64,000 nt of DNA from Saccharibacillus brassicae (GCF_006542275.1 NZ_CP041217.1:4900501-4964500); one strand, 5' to 3'; positions 36,367 to 48,062 are shown, counted from the first letter of the stretch. A program made the numbers and translations. Notes: generated by a model not told the origin, from the sequence alone.

Positions 36367-36660
36367 GTGAATAACATTTTAAGGGTTCTTTTACTTATTG
36401 GAGTTTCGATATTAAGCATTTGCGGCGGTCTAATGTTTTTAAGCTTGTTTATTACACTTTTATTAACTATGGGGGAAGGATTTATTATTTTTCCTGGGCC
36501 ACCAAAGAGACAAACGATCCTGTTTATGTTTTTAACTATTCTACCGTTTATTGTCGCTGTATACTTTCTAAACAGGAAGGATGACTATGTACTAATAATT
36601 ACGATTCTTTTTTTCTTTATTTCGGCATTCATTCTTGGCTTTATTTGGGCAACTTTATAA
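36367..36660 (+). CDS. Small AT-rich membrane protein
   Basis: A 97-residue protein with three or four hydrophobic helices (VLLLIGVSILSICGGLMFLS, TILFMFLTILPFIVAVYFL, VLIITILFFFISAFILGFIW). Not recognised. Its base composition is far more AT-rich than all neighbours, suggesting recent transfer. GTG 36367 is the only standard start, but it lies inside AGGAGGTGA, so the ribosome site would overlap the start. The codon correctly spaced from AGGAGG is ATT 36376, a rare start. Confidence 0.55.
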   Translation: MNNILRVLLLIGVSILSICGGLMFLSLFITLLLTMGEGFIIFPGPPKRQTILFMFLTILPFIVAVYFLNRKDDYVLIITILFFFISAFILGFIWATL

Positions 36661-36920
36661 ATTGATTTTTTCATCCCTCTACCGCTTTGAACAGGCGCTG
36701 TATGGAGTCCACTTGCTTCGCGAATGCCAAGGCATTGTCGAGCATGACAAGCACGAACGGGCACAGCAGATGTATACATATTTGTAAGAAGACGATGAAT
36801 CCCCCGAAGCGATTTGCCCGGCTGCGCTCCGTGATTTCGGCGCTCATCAAACAGGGCAAACCGCTCCTCGCTTCGCTAACCTGCGCGTTACGCTACCGCA
36901 CTTCACCGGTGGGGTCCTAA
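36661..36920. other. Gap without a confident gene
   Basis: The minus strand has an open stretch of 62 codons (36671-36859) whose last 32 read like a normal protein end (LLCPFVLVMLDNALAFAKQV), but it has no start with a ribosome site. It may be the remains of a broken gene. The plus-strand reading looks random. Confidence 0.3.
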
Positions 36921-37110
36921 TTAGTAACCGCCAATCCATCTAATTCGCCGAAAAAGACGCCTTTTACACGAATAACTGCGATAATCCAACTAATCCGCTG
37001 CATTTCATGCTTTTCTTGAGATTAGTTTGAAAATAGATGGATCTGTGCAGCTATTTGCGATTTCCGGGATCAAGCGTCGAAAATAGCTGGATTCACGCAG
37101 TTAATTTCGC
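36921..37110. repeat. Cluster of 33-36 bp imperfect palindromes (locus 1)
   Basis: Units lie at 36967-37000 (minus sense), 37026-37059 and 37075-37110, with a more degraded one near 36921-36951. In common orientation each reads roughly CGAAAATAGCTG - GATTnnnG - CAGTTATTTCG, the two ends being complementary. They begin about 100 bases after the stop of the nuclease-like gene. A related cluster lies at 45763-45954. Confidence 0.6.
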
Positions 37111-37208
37111 TCGTGACGGTATTTGAGCGAGAAGGTTACCGTTTATGCTGCCCATTCCGCCGATTCTGATAAGCCGCTCCATCCGGCCATCCGCCAGCCA
37201 GCTCCCCC

Positions 37209-37859
37209 TCACAAAAATTTCACCGCCGCCGGCTGCAGCACATAGCGGACGAGACGGCGGTTTTGCGGGCCGGTGCGGGGTTCGAACAGATTTTTTTGGC
37301 AAAGGGACCGCAGTAGATTGACCGCCGTGCGATGATCGATACGCAGATGGCTGCGCACGTCGATCGGGTGGAGAGGGCGTTCCAGCGTGCAGGCCAGGCG
37401 GATCACTTCCCGGTGCCGATAAGACATCGTTCGATTTGTGTCGCTCGGACTTTGGCTTTCCAGTCCCGCATCGCTACGCCTTTCATGTCGTCCCAGCACC
37501 ATACGCAGCAGCGTGAGACTTAATTCCGGATGTTGGAGAACGTCGTCTTCGGAAAAACAAATCACGTCGAAACCCATCGCTTTGAGAAACGTTTTCCGGT
37601 TCAGCTGTCGGCAAAAGCCGCGGCGGTCCATGTTCGAGACGTGCGAGCCGAAGCTTCTGAGTTCAATTAGGAGATAAGTCGGAGGGACGATCCAGGCAAA
37701 ATCGTAAAAATGGGACGTGCCGAGCCGGTCGGTCACTTCGTATTCGGGATGCAATCCGTCGAAGCCGCCCCGAAGCGGCCACCAGACGTTTTGGCAAAAA
37801 TATTTTTCGGCGTCTCCTTGTTCAAGCGCCGCCCGCACCCAATAACTCCACAGCCGCAA
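37209..37859 (-). CDS. DUF559/Vsr-like nuclease-fold protein with winged-helix tail
   Basis: A 216-residue protein. The middle part (about 38-125) looks like the DUF559 branch of PD-(D/E)xK nucleases: FYDFAW (Asp53), TYLLIELRSFGSH (Glu66, with Arg where Asp/Lys is usual), then RRGFCRQLNRKTFLKAMGF and VICFSEDDV. The C-terminal part (about 145-205) is a winged helix (MSYRHREVIRLACTLERPLH, DHRTAVNLLRSLCQKNLFEP). Start is TTG 37859. Its only ribosome site, GGAGGGG, is the 3' arm of the preceding terminator, with seven bases of spacing. Palindromic repeats lie just after its stop. Activity is unproven. Confidence 0.65.
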   Translation of the reverse strand: MRLWSYWVRAALEQGDAEKYFCQNVWWPLRGGFDGLHPEYEVTDRLGTSHFYDFAWIVPPTYLLIELRSFGSHVSNMDRRGFCRQLNRKTFLKAMGFDVICFSEDDVLQHPELSLTLLRMVLGRHERRSDAGLESQSPSDTNRTMSYRHREVIRLACTLERPLHPIDVRSHLRIDHRTAVNLLRSLCQKNLFEPRTGPQNRRLVRYVLQPAAVKFL

Positions 37860-37888
37860 AAAAAGCCCCTCCGCAAGGGAGGGGCTTT
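37858..37888 (-). terminator. Terminator after the 5'-nucleotidase gene
   Basis: On the minus strand AAAGCCCCTCCC pairs with GGAGGGGCTTT around TTGC, and the run of T ends inside the TTG start of the nuclease-like gene. Confidence 0.85.
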
Positions 37889-37929
37889 CGTGCGGATAGC
37901 CAAGGATTCGGCTCGGTCCGATCAGCGGA

Positions 37930-40155
37930 TCAAGAAGCCGAAGCGGCCGTAACGGCTTCGAGGATCGATTTCATCTCGGCCGGCAGAACGGTGTTTTTCG
38001 GCAGGAAGCTGCCAGGTTCGCCGGGGCTCAAGATGCCGGCATGGACGAGCTGGGCAACCGCCATACGCGCGTAAGGAGCTACGTTCGAAGCGTCTTCGAA
38101 CTGGCTCAGGACATACTTTTCGGTCACTGTCGGAAGCTTTTGCTTCAGTGCGGCAGCGAGAATCGTCGCCATTTCTTCGCGGGTGATGGAGCGGTCCGGA
38201 TTGAACTTGCCGGCGCCTGCGCCTTTGATCAGGTTGGCTTTGAACGCCTGGGCGATCGCATCGGCGTAAGGCGCGTTTTTGTTCACGTCGGTGAACGCGG
38301 CGCCGCTTGCGGCAGCGTTGTTCAGGCCGAGCGCTTTAACCAGCTCGGACACGAAGCTTGCACGCGACACGAAGTCGTTCGACGGCACCGGTGTCGGCGT
38401 TGGCGTAGGTGTCGGTACAGGCGTCGGCACCGGTGTAGGTACAGGTACCGGCGTAGGCGTCGGTGTCGGCGAAGGAGCCGTTACCGGACCGTCGGAATCG
38501 GGAACTTCCACGCCTTTAGCCGGGATGTTCACGATGCGGCCTTCGACTTTGGCTGTGATCGTTTTGCCGGCAAAAGTGTCGACGACGTATTTGTAGAACA
38601 CGTCGAGGTCGATCGGACCCGCGAGCGAAGCGCTGGCTTTGGTCAGCACTTTATAGTTGTCGCCGCCGCCTGCCATGAAGTTGTTCACGACTGCCGTGTA
38701 GGACTTGGCCGGATCGATCGGCGTGCCGTCTGTCAGCTGCAGGTCGCTTACGCGCTCGGCAACCGGCTTGTTCAGGTCGGCTTTGTATTTCAGGCCGGAA
38801 ATTTGCAGCGTTTTGGTGTTCGGCGAGCCGTCGGCGTTGGTGCCCCACTGCTGCTGAAGCAGTTCCTGCACCTGTGCGCCGGTCAGCGTCAGCTTCACGA
38901 GCGTGTTGCCGAAAGGCTGGATTTTCGCCAGATCGGCGAATGTAACGTCGCCTTTTGGCAGGTCCGCGCGGATGCCGCCCGGATTCATGAACGCGAAATC
39001 GGCTGGTGCGCCGTTGTCGCCGAAGTTCGCCGTGCGCATCGAGTCGGCGATCAGATTACCCAGCGCCGCTTCGTTGTTGTAAGCGTCCGTACGGGTTACG
39101 GAACCGTCGGTAACGCCGACCGGCTTGGTCAGCTCCGGATGTTTGTCCAGGTATTTTTGAAGCAGGGCTACGGAGTTCGCGTCCGGCGTCACGCCGGCTT
39201 GGAACGTCGTCGTAACGGTAGCGGATTTCTGCGTCACGTCGCCCGTTTGCGCGTCGATCATCAGCTTGATGTCTTCAAAAGCGGTACCGTACGAATAAGC
39301 CTGCACGATCAGCTTGCCGTTGACTTCGCCGTTGGCCAGCGCGTGGTTGTCGCCGGCGACGATGACGTCGATCGGGGAGTTGGCCGGCAGCGCTTTTGCC
39401 AGATCGGCCGCTTCGCCGGTCGTCACGCCTTCTTTGGTGGAAGCCGGGTCGTGGGCGAGCACGATGATCGTCTCCACGCCTTGATCCTGAAGTTCTTTGG
39501 CGTACTTGTTAACCGCCGCGACTTCTTCTTCGACGCTCAGGAAACGAACGCCTGCCGTGCCGGCAGGAGAGACTTTGGCCGGCGTCGATTTGGTGACGAG
39601 ACCGATAAAGGCGATTTTGACGCCGCCGACTTCTTTGATGACGTAAGGGTCGATCAGCGGTTTGCCGGTCGATTCTTCGATGACGTTCGCGTTCACGTAC
39701 TTGAAGTTCGAGCCTTTGTGCATCACGATGCCGTCTTTCGGATCGAGTCCGCCGTTGAGCTGCGCTTTGAGCGCCGCGATGCCCTGGTCGAATTCATGGT
39801 TGCCGAGCGAGCCGACGTCGAATTTCATCATGTTCATCCATTCGATGGTCGGTTCGTCGCGTTCCAGCGAAGAGATCGGAGCGGAAGCGCCGACGGAGTC
39901 GCCGTTATGGAACAGGAGCGTGTTCGCGTATTTGGCACGCGCTTCGTTCAAATATGTAGCGAGAATCGGCGCGGTTCCGGCCGGTTTGTCGGCAACCGTG
40001 GAAGTCGTATCCAACTGTCCGTGCAAATCGTTGATGCCCAGCAGATGGACTTCCACTTCGCCTGGCGCCGCCGAAGCGATATTTGCCGTACCCAGCACTT
40101 GAGCGGACAGCAGCGCTGCGGCCGCAAACCCGACACTCGTCTTTTTCCAATTCAT
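37930..40155 (-). CDS. SLH-anchored 5'-nucleotidase / 2',3'-cyclic phosphodiesterase
   Basis: A 741-residue secreted surface enzyme. A signal peptide ends near ASAAPGEVEV. The metallophosphoesterase domain (about 35-270) shows INDLHGQ, FHNGDSVGAS, LGNHEFDQG and VAGDNHA, with metal-binding Asp, His and Asn. The 5'-nucleotidase C-terminal domain (about 320-520) contains NPGGIRADLPKGDVTFADL. A Pro/Thr/Val repeat linker (about 565-595) leads to two S-layer homology repeats (FVSRASFVSELVKAL; FNPDRSITREEMATILAAAL) that hold the protein on the cell wall. It releases nucleosides and phosphate from external nucleotides. The Pro-rich linker DNA is repetitive (38390-38480). Confidence 0.9.
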   Translation of the reverse strand: MNWKKTSVGFAAAALLSAQVLGTANIASAAPGEVEVHLLGINDLHGQLDTTSTVADKPAGTAPILATYLNEARAKYANTLLFHNGDSVGASAPISSLERDEPTIEWMNMMKFDVGSLGNHEFDQGIAALKAQLNGGLDPKDGIVMHKGSNFKYVNANVIEESTGKPLIDPYVIKEVGGVKIAFIGLVTKSTPAKVSPAGTAGVRFLSVEEEVAAVNKYAKELQDQGVETIIVLAHDPASTKEGVTTGEAADLAKALPANSPIDVIVAGDNHALANGEVNGKLIVQAYSYGTAFEDIKLMIDAQTGDVTQKSATVTTTFQAGVTPDANSVALLQKYLDKHPELTKPVGVTDGSVTRTDAYNNEAALGNLIADSMRTANFGDNGAPADFAFMNPGGIRADLPKGDVTFADLAKIQPFGNTLVKLTLTGAQVQELLQQQWGTNADGSPNTKTLQISGLKYKADLNKPVAERVSDLQLTDGTPIDPAKSYTAVVNNFMAGGGDNYKVLTKASASLAGPIDLDVFYKYVVDTFAGKTITAKVEGRIVNIPAKGVEVPDSDGPVTAPSPTPTPTPVPVPTPVPTPVPTPTPTPTPVPSNDFVSRASFVSELVKALGLNNAAASGAAFTDVNKNAPYADAIAQAFKANLIKGAGAGKFNPDRSITREEMATILAAALKQKLPTVTEKYVLSQFEDASNVAPYARMAVAQLVHAGILSPGEPGSFLPKNTVLPAEMKSILEAVTAASAS

Positions 40156-40195
40156 TACGTTGTATTCCCCCTAGAAGTATGATCGATCCTGAGCC

Positions 40196-40225
40196 ATTGT
40201 ATCACACGGGATTTTTTTAAATCAA
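40196..40225 (-). promoter_or_regulatory. Promoter of the 5'-nucleotidase gene
   Basis: On the minus strand, TTGATT (40225-40220), 18 bases, TACAAT (40201-40196). The start codon follows 40 bases later. Confidence 0.5.
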
Positions 40226-40281
40226 AGGGTATGTAAACTCTATGTTAAATATATTTAAAATCGTTTTCGAAAAAAAGGAAT

Positions 40282-40311
40282 TTGACACGGCTTCTTCGGC
40301 CATGTTATAAA
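40282..40311 (+). promoter_or_regulatory. Promoter of the tyrS T-box leader
   Basis: TTGACA (40282-40287) and TATAAA (40306-40311), 18 bases apart (or TTATAA with 17), so transcription should start near 40317. Confidence 0.7.
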
Positions 40312-40316
40312 GTGAA

Positions 40317-40627
40317 TCAGCAAGTCTCCGGCCTGCGGAGCGTCATAACAAGCTTTGAAGGGAATCCAGTAGCGTTCGAACCCGTACTTTCAGAGAATCG
40401 GCGGTTGGTGCGAGCCGATAGACGAACGAACGTCAATTACGTCCCGGAGCTTCCCGTTACCGAACCCGCGATCGCGGAAGGAACGGGACGGACTCGTCCC
40501 CGTTATCGGACTTTATGAGAGGGAGACGCGCTTGCGGTATGGATGCAGGCGCCTTTCCAATCAGGGTGGTACCGCGATTAAGACTCGTCCCTGCAGAAAT
40601 GCAGCAGGCCGGGTCTTTTTTATTTTT
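40317..40627 (+). ncRNA. T-box leader (tyrosine)
   Basis: The T-box core AGGGTGGTACCGCG is at 40563-40576, followed by an alternative terminator (AAGACTCGTCCCTGC with GCAGCAGGCCGGGTCTT, then T). Upstream, the GGTTGGTGCGAGCC stretch near 40403 fits the Stem I apical region. The likely specifier codon is TAC (Tyr) at 40438-40440, followed by a purine, as expected for uncharged tRNA-Tyr sensing. It fills the 496-base gap before tyrS. Confidence 0.88.
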
Positions 40628-40651
40628 CCCATTTTGAAGGAGGATACGATC

Positions 40652-41950
40652 ATGAGCACCGAACACACCCCGATCGAGAATAACGCCCTGTTGGACGACC
40701 TGGAATACAGAGGCTTGATCTACCAGGTGACGCACCGCGAGGAACTTCAGCAGAAGCTGAGCAGCGAGAGCGTCACGCTCTACAACGGATTCGACCCGAC
40801 GGCGGACAGCCTGCATATCGGGCATCTGCTGCCGGTCCTGACGATGCGCCGCTTCCAGCAGGCCGGACACCGTCCGATCGCCCTCGTGGGCGGCGGCACC
40901 GGCATGATCGGCGATCCGAGCGGCCGTTCGACCGAACGTTCGCTCAATACGGCCGACACGGTCGCGGAATGGACGCTGAAGCTGCAAAACCAGCTGTCGC
41001 GCTTCCTCGACTTCGGCGACGGCGGAGCCGAAGTGCCGGCGAAGATGGTCAGCAACTACGACTGGCTCGGCCCGATCGGCATGATCGACTTCCTGCGCGA
41101 CGTCGGCAAGAACTTTACCGTCAACTACATGCTGGCCAAAGACTCTGTCGATTCCCGCCTGCAGCACGGCATCTCGTTTACCGAATTTTCGTACATGATT
41201 CTTCAGGCGTACGATTTCCAGCGTTTGTTCGAAGACGAAGGCTGCTCGCTGCAGCTCGGCGGAAGCGACCAGTGGGGCAACATCACCGCGGGTCTCGACC
41301 TGATCGGCAAAACGGGCGGCGAAGGCGCGTTCGGCATGACGATGCCCCTCGTAACCAAAAGCGACGGCAAAAAGTTCGGCAAGTCCGAATCCGGCGCGAT
41401 CTGGCTCGACCGCAGCAAGACGAGCGCGTACGCGTTCTACCAGTTCTGGATCAACACGGACGACGCGGACGTAATCAAGTTCCTCAAATACTTCACGTTC
41501 CTGAGCCGCGCAGAGATCGAAGCGCTTGAGAGCGAACATCTCAAAGCGCCGGAGAGACGCGAAGCGCAGCGCGAGCTGGCCCGCCGCGTGACGACGCTCG
41601 TGCACGGCGAAGAAGCCGTCGCAAGCGCCGAGAAGATTACGGCCGCCCTGTTCTCCGGCAGCTTTGCCGAGCTCAGCGAATCCGACCTGGCCGAAGCGCT
41701 GGCGGACATGCCGACGACGACCGTCGACGCTTCGTCCGAGCCGCTGCTGATCGACCTGCTGGTCGAAGCGGGCGCGGCACCGTCCAAAGGGCAGGCGCGC
41801 AAAGACATCCAAAGCGGAGCGGTATCCGTCAACGGGGAAAAGCGCACGTCGATCGAGACAGTCATCGGCGCGGAAGACCGCCTGCACGGCAGGACGCTCG
41901 TGCTGCGCCGCGGCAAAAAGAATTACTTCGTGGTCCGGTTCGAAGGCTGA
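40652..41950 (+). CDS. tyrS: Tyrosyl-tRNA synthetase
   Basis: A 432-residue class I synthetase that charges tRNA-Tyr. The HIGH motif is at 55-58, the KMSKS motif appears as KFGKS (241-245), and QLGGSDQWGNI and the tyrosine pocket are normal. The C-terminal S4 domain (about 365-430) binds the tRNA. AAGGAGG precedes ATG 40652. Regulated by the T-box leader upstream and ended by a terminator. Complete and ordinary in length. Confidence 0.97.
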   Translation: MSTEHTPIENNALLDDLEYRGLIYQVTHREELQQKLSSESVTLYNGFDPTADSLHIGHLLPVLTMRRFQQAGHRPIALVGGGTGMIGDPSGRSTERSLNTADTVAEWTLKLQNQLSRFLDFGDGGAEVPAKMVSNYDWLGPIGMIDFLRDVGKNFTVNYMLAKDSVDSRLQHGISFTEFSYMILQAYDFQRLFEDEGCSLQLGGSDQWGNITAGLDLIGKTGGEGAFGMTMPLVTKSDGKKFGKSESGAIWLDRSKTSAYAFYQFWINTDDADVIKFLKYFTFLSRAEIEALESEHLKAPERREAQRELARRVTTLVHGEEAVASAEKITAALFSGSFAELSESDLAEALADMPTTTVDASSEPLLIDLLVEAGAAPSKGQARKDIQSGAVSVNGEKRTSIETVIGAEDRLHGRTLVLRRGKKNYFVVRFEG

Positions 41951-41997
41951 GCTGCCAGAATGGATTAATCCCAGAAGTCACCGAAGTCTCCAATATG

Positions 41998-42035
41998 AAG
42001 CGGGCAGGGCGCCGAGGCGTCCGCCCGCTTTTTTT
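41998..42035 (+). terminator. Terminator after tyrS
   Basis: AAGCGGGC ... GCCCGCTT stem with inner GCGCC/GGCG and seven T. Confidence 0.88.
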
Positions 42036-42158
42036 GCGCACAAAAGCTATAATCCGGTTCTCAAAAGAGCGAAACGCAAGCTTGAGAACGTAAAACATAT
42101 AAAAAAAATACCGAAATCTATATTTTGTACAATTCAGACTCTGTTTATTCTACAGGGA

Positions 42159-45481
<3,323 letters not shown>

Positions 45482-45483
<2 letters not shown>

Positions 45484-45740
45484 GGCGGGGACAAGCGGAC
45501 GATAAGGCGGGGACAAGCGGACGATAAGGCGGGGACAAGCGGACGATAAGGCGGGGACCAAGGCTAGGACAAGGCTAGGGTAACGCGGTGACAGGCCGAG
45601 GATAAGGCTAGGACAAGCTTAGGACAACGCGGTAGATGGCTGCGACAAGGTGATAACAAGCCCAGGGACAAGCCTACTACAATGCGATAACAAGCCTGGG
45701 ACAAGCCGATAAGCCGAGGACAGCCCGGTACAGCCACAGC
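45482..45740. repeat. Tandem repeat array after the beta-galactosidase gene
   Basis: Three and a half near-perfect 22-bp copies beginning GGCGGGGACAAGCG (45484-45559), then about 180 bases of decayed copies sharing GGACAAG and GATAAC. The first copy includes part of the stop codon. No reading frame. Confidence 0.85.
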
Positions 45741-45762
45741 CGGCCTCAGTGCGGTTTACCAC

Positions 45763-45954
45763 GGGAAATAGATGCGCTGCGACAGCTATTTTGCCGGGTT
45801 ATCGGTTGCTGCGGAAATAAGTGCGCCACGACAGTTATTTTGGCCGAAATCTTTCTTTGGGCCGTCAAAAGAGCGGATTAAGTGTTGTGGCGCAGTTATT
45901 TGGCGAAAAGGAGTGTTTTTCGTCGAAATAACTGTAAATTCGCACTTATTGCCG
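45763..45954. repeat. Cluster of 33-36 bp imperfect palindromes (locus 2)
   Basis: Four units: 45763-45796, 45812-45846, 45873-45905 and 45922-45954. The pattern is GGAAATAAGTG - 6 to 9 bases - CAGTTATTTTGGC, with complementary ends, related to the cluster at 36921-37110. Confidence 0.6.
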
Positions 45955-46013
45955 TCGACTGCACGGTTTCGTGTTGGTGCAGGCTGCGATAGCGAGTTTT
46001 GCCGGGCCAGATT

Positions 46014-46085
46014 TATCGCTCTAGCTATATCTATCGCTCTAGCTATATCTATCGTTCCAGCTATATCTATCGTTCCAGCTATGGA
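46014..46085. repeat. Four 18-bp tandem repeats
   Basis: Exactly four copies of an 18-bp unit (TATCGCTCTAGCTATATC; later copies have TTCC for CTCT), each itself partly palindromic around AGCT. Confidence 0.9.
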
Positions 46086-46120
46086 TATAGCTATGGCGGT
46101 TAGGACGTAAGCAGATTGCA

Positions 46121-46148
46121 GAGGAACGGCTTCGGCCGTTCCTTTTTT
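46121..46148 (+). terminator. Hairpin with T tract
   Basis: AGGAACGGC / GCCGTTCCT, loop TTCG, then six T. It has no obvious gene of its own upstream, being 640 bases past lacZ; it may end read-through from the repeat region. Confidence 0.7.
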
Positions 46149-46302
46149 GCGTTTTCGCGCTGCGGTTCGATACGACCTCGACGCGGTAAGGACTTTTCGC
46201 GGATGTGCGGGGTGTACGGGTGGGGTCGGTTTTGCGGTATACTGGATTTGGCGGTATGGCAAGAACGCACAAGAAAAGAAACCTGAAAGTGAACGAAAAG
46301 CA

Positions 46303-46346
46303 AACGTAGAGAAAACGGAGAGCCAACGTAGAGAAAATGTAGAGCA
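46303..46346. repeat. Two 22-bp direct repeats before cysK
   Basis: Two copies starting AACGTAGAGAAAA, 22 bases apart, immediately before the ribosome site. Confidence 0.75.
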
Positions 46347-46365
46347 AACGGAAAGGAGCATCCCG

Positions 46366-47349
46366 ATGACCCATCCTTTTGAAGTCCAGAATAGCGGCAC
46401 ACGCGGCCGGATCGGCCCCGGCAGCGCACATCCGCGCGTGGTCGACAGCATCGTCGACCTGATCGGCCGTACGCCGCTGGTGCGTCTCGGCCGGACGGCT
46501 CCGGCGAACGCGGCGGATATTTACGTGAAGCTGGAATATTTCAATCCGTCGGGCAGCGTCAAAGACCGCGCCGCGCGCGGCTTGATCGAAGCGGCGGAGC
46601 AAGCCGGTCGGCTCGGCCCCGGCAGCACGCTGATCGAGCCGACGAGCGGCAATACCGGCATCGGTCTGGCGATGATCGCCGCGGCCCGCGGCTATCGCGT
46701 GATCCTGATCATGCCGGACAATATGTCGCGCGAGCGGATCAACCTGCTCAAAGCGTACGGAGCCGAAGTGGTGCTGACGCCGAGCGCCGAGCGGATGCCC
46801 GGCGCGATCGCCAAAGCGCTTGAGCTGCAGCGTTCGATTCCCGGCAGCTATATCCCGCAGCAGTTCGAAAATCCGGCCAATCCGAACGCGCACCGGGGAA
46901 CGACCGCGCTGGAAATTCTGGAACAGACCGAAGGAGTTCTGGACGCGTTCGTCGCAACGGCGGGAACGGGAGGGACGATCACCGGCACGGGAGAGACGCT
47001 GCGCGCCGCGCTGCCGGACCTGCATATCGCGGTGGTCGAACCGGAAGGCTCGCCTGTTCTGTCCGGCGGCGTACCGGGTCCGCACAAGCTGGTCGGGACG
47101 AGTCCCGGCTTCGTTCCTGCGATCCTGAACACCGGCGTGTACGACGAGATTATCCGTATTCAGGACGACGAGGCGCTGGGCACGATGCGCGACCTGGCCC
47201 GGCTCGAAGGCATGCTGCTCGGTCCGTCGTCCGGCGCTTCGGTCCACGCGGCCATGCGGATCGCCATGCGGCTAGGTCCGGGCAAAAAAGTCGTCTGCAT
47301 CGCGCCGGATACCGGCGAGCGCTATTTGAGCATGGGCCTATTCGATTAG
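46366..47349 (+). CDS. cysK: Cysteine synthase (O-acetylserine sulfhydrylase)
   Basis: A 327-residue PLP enzyme making cysteine from O-acetylserine and sulfide. The PLP-lysine is Lys66 in NPSGSVKDRAAR; TSGNTGIG binds the substrate, and GTGGTITGTGE holds the phosphate. The N-terminus is about 20 residues longer than usual (NSGTRGRIGPGSAHPR). AGGAG lies eight bases before ATG 46366. It could instead be a cystathionine-beta-synthase-like paralogue. Followed closely by a DinB-family gene. Confidence 0.9.
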   Translation: MTHPFEVQNSGTRGRIGPGSAHPRVVDSIVDLIGRTPLVRLGRTAPANAADIYVKLEYFNPSGSVKDRAARGLIEAAEQAGRLGPGSTLIEPTSGNTGIGLAMIAAARGYRVILIMPDNMSRERINLLKAYGAEVVLTPSAERMPGAIAKALELQRSIPGSYIPQQFENPANPNAHRGTTALEILEQTEGVLDAFVATAGTGGTITGTGETLRAALPDLHIAVVEPEGSPVLSGGVPGPHKLVGTSPGFVPAILNTGVYDEIIRIQDDEALGTMRDLARLEGMLLGPSSGASVHAAMRIAMRLGPGKKVVCIAPDTGERYLSMGLFD

Positions 47350-47367
47350 ACAGGGAGGAAGGCAAGC

Positions 47368-47910
47368 ATGGAACAGCAAAAGCTGCATATTTCCGCACTG
47401 CCCGGCTATCCGGAAGAAATCGGGCGCCAGCTGTGGATGATGGAAGACGTCCGCCGCGAGCTGCTGCAAAAATTGCAGGGCACCACGCAGGAAGAACTCG
47501 ACGCGGAGCTTGAAGGCAATCCGTCGACGGTCGGTTCGCTGCTGTACCATATCGCGGAAGTGGAGACGAGCTGGCTGCATTTCGACCTGCTGCAGCAGGA
47601 TCGGCTGGACCCGGAACTGGAGTCCTGGTTTCCGCGGGGCGCACGCAACGAATTCGGAGAAATCCATTCGCCCGCGGGCGAAAGTCTGGAGCATCACCTG
47701 AATCGGCTGGCCGCGGTCCGAAGCGATTTTCTGCATAAGTTCCGTTCGGTCGATCTGCGCGACTGGCGGACGTTCCGCAGCCTGCCGGACGAATATGACG
47801 TAACGCCGGAGTGGATCGTGTACCATCTGATTGAACACGAAGCCCATCACCGCGGACAAATTTTCCGCATTCTCGGTACGCTGCGCAGACGCGGCGCCCA
47901 GACCGAATAG
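47368..47910 (+). CDS. DinB-family protein
   Basis: A 180-residue four-helix-bundle protein. The three metal-binding His positions are probably in LYHIAEVE and HLIEHEAHHRGQI. DinB-like proteins include thiol transferases and stress proteins; the precise role is unknown. It starts 18 bases after the cysK stop with GGGAGGAAGG, so it is probably co-transcribed. Confidence 0.85.
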   Translation: MEQQKLHISALPGYPEEIGRQLWMMEDVRRELLQKLQGTTQEELDAELEGNPSTVGSLLYHIAEVETSWLHFDLLQQDRLDPELESWFPRGARNEFGEIHSPAGESLEHHLNRLAAVRSDFLHKFRSVDLRDWRTFRSLPDEYDVTPEWIVYHLIEHEAHHRGQIFRILGTLRRRGAQTE

Positions 47911-47934
47911 AGACGCGAACCGGACGCACGGAGC

Positions 47935-48012
47935 GGAACCGAACGGATAGGATAGGAAGGTACAGGATAGGAACGCATAGGATAGAAACGGAATAGGATA
48001 GGATAGGAAAAA
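47935..48012. repeat. Short degenerate repeats of GGATAGGA
   Basis: Seven or more copies of (A)GGATAGGA separated by a few bases, in the 323-base gap after the DinB gene. The rest of the gap has a pair of CTTGAGTCTTGC repeats (about 48140-48172) and an ATCTGT-rich stretch up to 48240. Confidence 0.75.
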
Positions 48013-48027
48013 AACTCGGCTTCACCG

Positions 48028-48062
48028 GAACAGCCCGCCTTCGCGAAGAAGGCGGGCTGTTC
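48028..48062. terminator. Strong hairpin, probable terminator
   Basis: GAACAGCCCGCCTTC and its complement, a 15-bp stem with loop GCGAA. There is no direct T tract on either strand. Confidence 0.6.

Noticed and set aside
36687-36920. 77-codon plus-strand frame in the gap after the AT-rich membrane gene
   Set aside because: Random-looking composition and no ribosome site; the minus strand is the better coding candidate, and it too is incomplete.
46014-46085. Possible protein repeat (hexapeptides such as IAGTID) on the minus strand
   Set aside because: An 18-bp array is open in several frames by chance; no start signal, and the frame continues into non-coding sequence.
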